This document shows positions 55,244 through 64,000 of a stretch of DNA of 64,000 nucleotides, one piece after another. The notes under the pieces were generated by a model, which was not told the DNA's origin, did not search any database, and worked only from the letters and a program-made list of their open reading frames with translations. The number at the start of each line of letters is the position of its first letter. Position 1 is the stretch's first letter. The DNA lies in contig JARKIF010000008.1 of assembly GCA_029378245.1 (NCBI GenBank), forward strand, positions 620,001 to 684,000, read 5' to 3'. The position numbers were made by a program, and so were the translations under genes. This stretch comes from Roridomyces roridus (taxonomy: Eukaryota; Basidiomycota; Agaricomycetes; Agaricales; Mycenaceae).

Positions 55244-56774
55244 TCATCTTTTCTCGAAAGCAAATGCAATGTAAATGTCTAGCACAGTCAGTACCCTGAA
55301 TACAAGAGAATGTAGAAGGAACTCACTCGCCGCCTCCCACTGATCTTCATCCATCGAACTCTCACCGTTGGCGTCGACAACCTTCATTCTCACCAGGAGG
55401 GGTCCAAATTCGGCATGTTCGCGGTGCTCTGAAAACACGTCGTGGAACTCTTCCTTGTAGACGGGACGTAGACCGTAGTCGGCCGCCATCATAACAAAGT
55501 TGTCCCATTTGACAACGTACTCGGGCACAGTTCTCGACGGCGTCTTGGAGATAAAACCAGTACTTGTGTCCGAAGAGGGGTTTGTGCGCACGGTCTTCGA
55601 ACCGAATCTTGTACACGTCGTTGCCGAACGAAAGTTCTGGCGCATCGGCCGGAACTGTTTCCAGGTTTTCGCTAAAGGCAGGTCAGAGAGGCTTATCGGA
55701 TCGTGAAGTGCATACAGCAACTGGTCAGCGTTGGGGATGGTACCGATGAACACGCCACCGGGTCGCAGCCATCGACTGACATTCTCGAGCATACATCGGG
55801 CTTTTTGTATACTCTCGAATGCGTAGTGCATACAAAACTGCATCGAGACGACATCGAACGGATTCGCCAGTTTAGCGGGTGCGAACGCCTTTGATAAAGG
55901 CTCAGTGTAGCAGTCAAGGGCGGCAAATGTAGCGTCGAAGCTTGGACCTCGTAGTGACTGCCATCGCTGCCGGGCCTGATCCACAGAAACCGCTGCGATG
56001 TCTGCGACAGGATTAACCAATGGAGAGATAAACCGATGACCACGAACCCACTGCCACGACTTCGGCGACGCGGGCCTTGGACCACTTGTTCATGTCTCCA
56101 CCCTTGCCGCACCCCATGTCAAGAACCTTTCCCCGAGAGCTGTTGCGCTGCTGCCCTCGAGTGGTGACGACCTGTTTACTGGCAGCTAGGGCGGGATGTG
56201 CAAATCGCGAGATGAGGACAGATTTAACCCAGTTGTTGAAGTTCTTTAGCCCGATGATAGGAGATGTTTGACGCTGAGCGAGGCCAACCTCGGGACGAGC
56301 ATTATCTAGAATTGTTGGTTAGACACGACAGCATAAAGAAAAAGACGACGTACAGTGCTCGACTACTACAGCCGTATCGCCTGCAACTTTCTTCGCAGGT
56401 GGTTGTTCTGGATCGGGTTCATTTGAAGGCGAGCGTCTGCGCTTTGCGAGGCGGGCGGCGCCTTTGCCCTGGTAGACCTTGTACATGTTGATCTCGGCTT
56501 GAGACATTGGTATGAGAATTCCATTTGGCGCCGAGACCCGGTTGCGAGGATTGTATTTTAGAGGTTTCTTGCGGATGGTAGGGACTGTTGTGAGGCGGTC
56601 ATCGTGAAGCAGGTGCGAAATGGTCGATGTGGATGCGCGGGGTTCTGGGTCAGCATTGAGGAGAGCGGCGAGATCGGTGGGTCTCCTGGCCAGTGTCTGG
56701 GGTGAGGCGAGGACTTTGGCGGGTGTTTGTGGGCTGTTGAGGACAGCATCTCGAACAGGGTCAAAGGCTGGCAT
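55244..56774 (-). CDS. ABD1: mRNA cap guanine-N7 methyltransferase (Abd1)
   Basis: Abd1 methylates the guanine cap of nascent mRNA in the nucleus. The start at 56774 ([20 protein letters not shown]) gives a long regulatory N-terminus. Conserved blocks follow: a [11 protein letters not shown] helix, [20 protein letters not shown] (SAM-binding loop), [72 protein letters not shown], and [18 protein letters not shown] after a terminal 49-nt intron. All signature residues of the cap-binding pocket region are recognisable. It is divergent from SMC3 with 56 nt between start codons. Confidence 0.95.
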
Positions 56775-56791
56775 GAAAGGCGCGTTTGTGA

Positions 56792-60792
<4,001 letters not shown>

Positions 60793-60900
60793 ATGTTCCG
60801 GGGACTTTGCTTTGCTCGCTCGCTTTCTGATGTTGTTGTATCCTTACTGTACATCTACTACTGACTTTATTCACGGTGCACGTGTACTTTTATGGAGCTT

Positions 60901-63900
60901 CTACAATTTCGTCCGTTTCTCCCACTTTTGGAGCCAACCCGCGAGGTCGTCAGATGAGCGCTACACATTTGTCAGAAAAACATGACACCAGTCGGGTTTC
61001 GCGTACCTCGATGTATATGATCCGGGTGCGTATCCCTTCCAACGTCTGCGCAAGGGCCATACTGTATTTACTGTTGTCCTTGTCTTTGAAGAACGATTCC
61101 ACATCCTCGCAGTCCGCCTTGCTGGACATGCCGGAAAAGGAGCTCGAGACCAAGCTGTTCAAAGCATAATTGTTTGCGAATCGCTCCAGGAACTAGACAC
61201 CGATGAGGAAATGAAGCTGAATGGCACGTGAGAAACATGCCAGGTCATAGTTGGTCTTGAAAAAGCCGGCAAGCTGTCTCCTCGAGAAATTGTTCCCTTG
61301 CAGGCCTCGGAAGTAATAGATGATATCTTGATCCCTGGACTTGGTGAGAATGTACGAAAAGGTCTTGTCGAGAAGAGCCTGGTCCTGAGTAGCCGTCATG
61401 GCGGTACTATGGTAAATCTGTCAGCTACGCGTCGACTGATCGTCGTTCCTTACATCGCAGAACTAAGGGCATGATCAGCGCCGGATGGAAAAAAAGGGAA
61501 TTTCTCACAGGCGCTCGGTAGGTGTCTTGGGCGTTTCTTGGATCTTGACCACGGCCTCGTACTCCTCGGCCCCACCGAATCTGACTGCGGATCTAAAGAT
61601 GACGGATTGCAAGTCGGCAGGAATCCTCGAGCGGTCGCCTGTCTGCACATAGTGCGAGAAACGGCTCTTCAGCTCGTTGATGACCCTATATTGCATTATT
61701 TCCAAAGAGATCTAATGCTTTGTGTGACCACTCACCCTTGATCCTCGCCGCTGACGGACATGGAAATCGCAAGGGTCCGCAGTTCAGTGATATCTATCGG
61801 CTCGTCCGGGGGATACTCGTATCCAAGTCGCTTCACGATCGGAACGAAAAGCGACCGAATCAATGCACGCAAATTTTCAACAATCTTAGGGTGCTCCCAG
61901 AAGGTGACGAGGAGAGACAACAGCGTTTGGGAGATGCTGGACCAGACCAAATCTAACCAATTCATCAATGAGAATGCAAGCAAAGGCCAAGCAAGTCACA
62001 TACGTTCTTTCTCGTTTGACCAAAGCTCAATGACAGTGAGAGTGTCGCTGAGCTTCGCAAGTCCCGCTTTGGAGAGTGCTGTCACATCATATAGTATCCC
62101 CATCCGATCTTCTAGCGTGAAAATGGAATTCTCCTTGGTCGCCTCTGCAGCAATCTTGGCGAGACGTTCTGGAGTATACGAAACGCGATCTAACTCGAAA
62201 TGAGTGGCATGAAGTAGTACAAGACTGAGACGTACAAACACCGACCGTCCCAGAGTTGAGTTTGAACGGCCGGCTGGTATCTAGAGCGATATTCTTCTCC
62301 CGGTCCTCGAGCATCGCCGTTTTGTCGACAATCTTCTGGCCGTTCTTCTCCGAAACAATGCTCAGAGGAACAGACCTAATGTAGGGGATCAAGTCCAATG
62401 CGCAGGCTCGCAATGAAAATCATACCAGACTGTCTCATTGTCCTTGGGTTCAACGACCCCCGATTCTATGAACCTGTCCTGGCGGAGATGTATGCCGGAC
62501 TCGTTTTCAGTTACAGTGATGACAGGGAATCCAATCTTGGTGATCCAGTTGTCCATGAGCTGCACCGCGTCAACACCAGGCGTAGCTTCCGATATGGCCG
62601 AGAATAAATCGTTTGTAACGGTATTCGAAAACTGGTGCCTCTTCAGGTAGATTGATACCCCTTTCAAGAATTTATCTTCTCCGATATAGTCAGAGAGCAT
62701 GCGAAGTACTGCGAAGGAACGTGAGCAAGAGCTCATAGCGTGTTGCAAACGAGACGGACCAGAAGCACCCTTGGAATACGATAGCGCGTCGAAGATCTGG
62801 TTGATATGATTGGCGTCCGGGCATTCGACCTCGATGGGATGGGAAGACAATTTAGCATCCAGAGCCAACGCGCTTTGGAGGTGGTCTGAAATGAACTCCG
62901 AGTCTGGCCTCCATTCGGGGAAAATTCTGCGAGACGTGAAGATGGCTTATGTCAGCAGTATTCGAGCTTGCCTTTCTGCAGAGATTGTCAGCGAACGCAG
63001 AAGGTCCAAGGCACTAGCTCACTGATAATGATTACTTCGCCCATCAGCGTAGCAAAGGCCTCGTTCAAAAAAAGTGAATCCCACCAGGCCATGGTGGTGA
63101 TATTGCCGAACCTATAAGACCAGTCTCAGGCATAGGGTACACGGGGGGGGAACATGAAAAAAGGCTTTCCACATATGAGCTACCTCATGACTCTGAGTGT
63201 AGGCGACGTTCTTCTTTGCATGAACATCTGCGCGAGCGGGGTCCAGCAAAAGAGCGGTTGTGCGACCCGTGATGAGACCCCAGTTCTCCATGGCCCCTGG
63301 AACACTCAGAAAGAAGTTCAACGGGAGAGGGAGATTCAGTACCTGCATCAAAGTCGGCAGCCTGAAAGCAATATGTTAACGCGAACGATGCCAGCATGCG
63401 AGAAACTTACCACCAAGGTGTCCAGTTTGGGAAGAGGATACTCGACCTTGCGAACATCGTCAGAGTCTGTCAACCTCTACTCCAATGACCCATACCTCGA
63501 AAACGGTCTCGTAGATAGGGAGGACTCGAACAGCAACGTCGAGAGCAAACGCTGCCTGATGGATGACATCCGGAGTGCCTGGCAACTACGGTTAACAGAA
63601 CCTTAAAAGTCGTCTGCCTTGGACGCACTGTAAATCCGCAGCGGAATGGTCTTGTTGCTTAACGGCAAATGGACCTTTTCCTCGAGATGCACGAATGGTC
63701 CGGAGGCAAAGGCGACAATGTACGACGACATGGGCGGTGTAGTTGCGAAACGCGTGATCTTCCATTCGCTGTCCTTGGATAATGGTGCGCCGCCAAGCGT
63801 ATCGACAAAGTCGTGCTTGTAAGGCTCCTCCGAGATGGCCGGCATGTTGCTAAGATTGACGTTCTCCGCCCGGGAAATCATGGTAATTGCGTAGGTAGCT

Positions 63901-64000
63901 TTGAGGGCTGGCTCATCCCACGATGGGAAGGCAGCGCGCGCATCGGTAGGCTGCCAGGATGAGAAATGACAGTCACACGAGCGAATACCCATACCTCGAA
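60901..64000 (-). CDS. M1-family zinc aminopeptidase, N-terminus off window
   Basis: Enzymes of this family (Aap1/Ape2, puromycin-sensitive) remove N-terminal residues from peptides. The first exon bases are at 63995-64000; an intron leads to PTDARAAFPSWDEPALKATY and ITMISRAENVNLSNMPAISE. Then come SSYIVAFASGPFVHLEE and the substrate motif GAMENWGLITGR. The zinc site is split by an intron: QSHEVAHMW (HExxH) followed by FGNITTMAWWDSLFLNEAFA, supplying the third ligand Glu. The C-terminal part is a long helical repeat region (LSLLVTFWEHPKIVENLRAL, SHYVQTGDRSRIPADLQSVI, ATQDQALLDKTFSYILTKSR). The final intron gives the end LAGWLQKWEKRTKL. All catalytic residues visible in this window are intact. 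Confidence 0.93.

Overview
The window is a stretch of nuclear DNA from a filamentous basidiomycete, most likely an Agaricomycete. The evidence is the density of small GT-AG introns (typically 46-60 nt, one of 36 nt), short intergenic spacers, many closely spaced divergent gene pairs, and families typical of these fungi: a secreted GPI-type cupredoxin, a DOMON/cytochrome b561 protein, a TmpA-type ferric-reductase-like membrane protein, and full-length Hid1. I cannot name genus or species from sequence alone. I recognise 39 protein genes; the first and last are cut by the window edges. I saw no rRNA or CRISPR array and could not support any tRNA call.

Layout. 0-5 kb: a zinc-type oxidoreductase (partial), a KRE2/MNT1-type mannosyltransferase, DNA polymerase delta small subunit and ESCRT-II Vps22. 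5.5-13.5 kb: a secreted cupredoxin, the Golgi/secretory protein Hid1, a 445-bp non-autonomous hAT-like element, and an arrestin-like protein with a repeat-rich tail. 13.6-21.3 kb: a heat shock factor, a Rad57-like recombinase paralogue, a four-helix membrane protein, Atg8 and an SPFH/band-7 protein. 21.5-31.7 kb: processing alpha-glucosidase I (GH63), a disordered protein, NKAP, prephenate dehydratase, a Rsp5/NEDD4 ubiquitin ligase and a disordered protein. 31.9-41.5 kb: an NRBF2/Atg38-like MIT protein, Mog1, Ndc80, a TmpA-like protein, an ERI1-type exonuclease and Cms1. 41.5-49.2 kb: mitoribosomal mL60, SF3A1, a small hypothetical protein, an ER-anchored UBE2J/Ubc6 E2, mitoribosomal mS37 (Mrp10), a NYN-domain protein, TACO1/YebC and Cmc2. 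49.3-64 kb: transketolase, Qcr7, NDP kinase, DOMON-cyt b561, the mRNA cap methyltransferase Abd1, cohesin Smc3 and an M1 aminopeptidase.

The genes are mostly housekeeping and do not form one pathway. Loose themes are protein glycosylation and secretion (GT15, GH63, Hid1), ubiquitin and membrane traffic (arrestin-like adaptor, Rsp5, Vps22, UBE2J), autophagy (Atg8, Atg38-like), chromosome biology (Pol delta, Rad57, Ndc80, Smc3) and mitochondrial gene expression or respiration (mL60, mS37, TACO1, Cmc2, Qcr7). An arrestin-like protein and Rsp5 in one window are plausible functional partners, but that is inference.

The most unusual signals are at the level of gene structure. Three introns carry traces of local duplication: two tandem 46-nt introns separated by a 4-nt microexon in the mannosyltransferase, an intron built from a duplicated piece of its own upstream exon in the cupredoxin gene, and an intron bounded by an 11-bp direct repeat in the UBE2J gene. 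Two conserved genes (RAD57-like and TACO1) need a +1 reading-frame shift at a single extra base, one of them inside a heptamer resembling known yeast +1 frameshift sites. The hAT-like element has an exact 8-bp target duplication and dense subterminal repeats.
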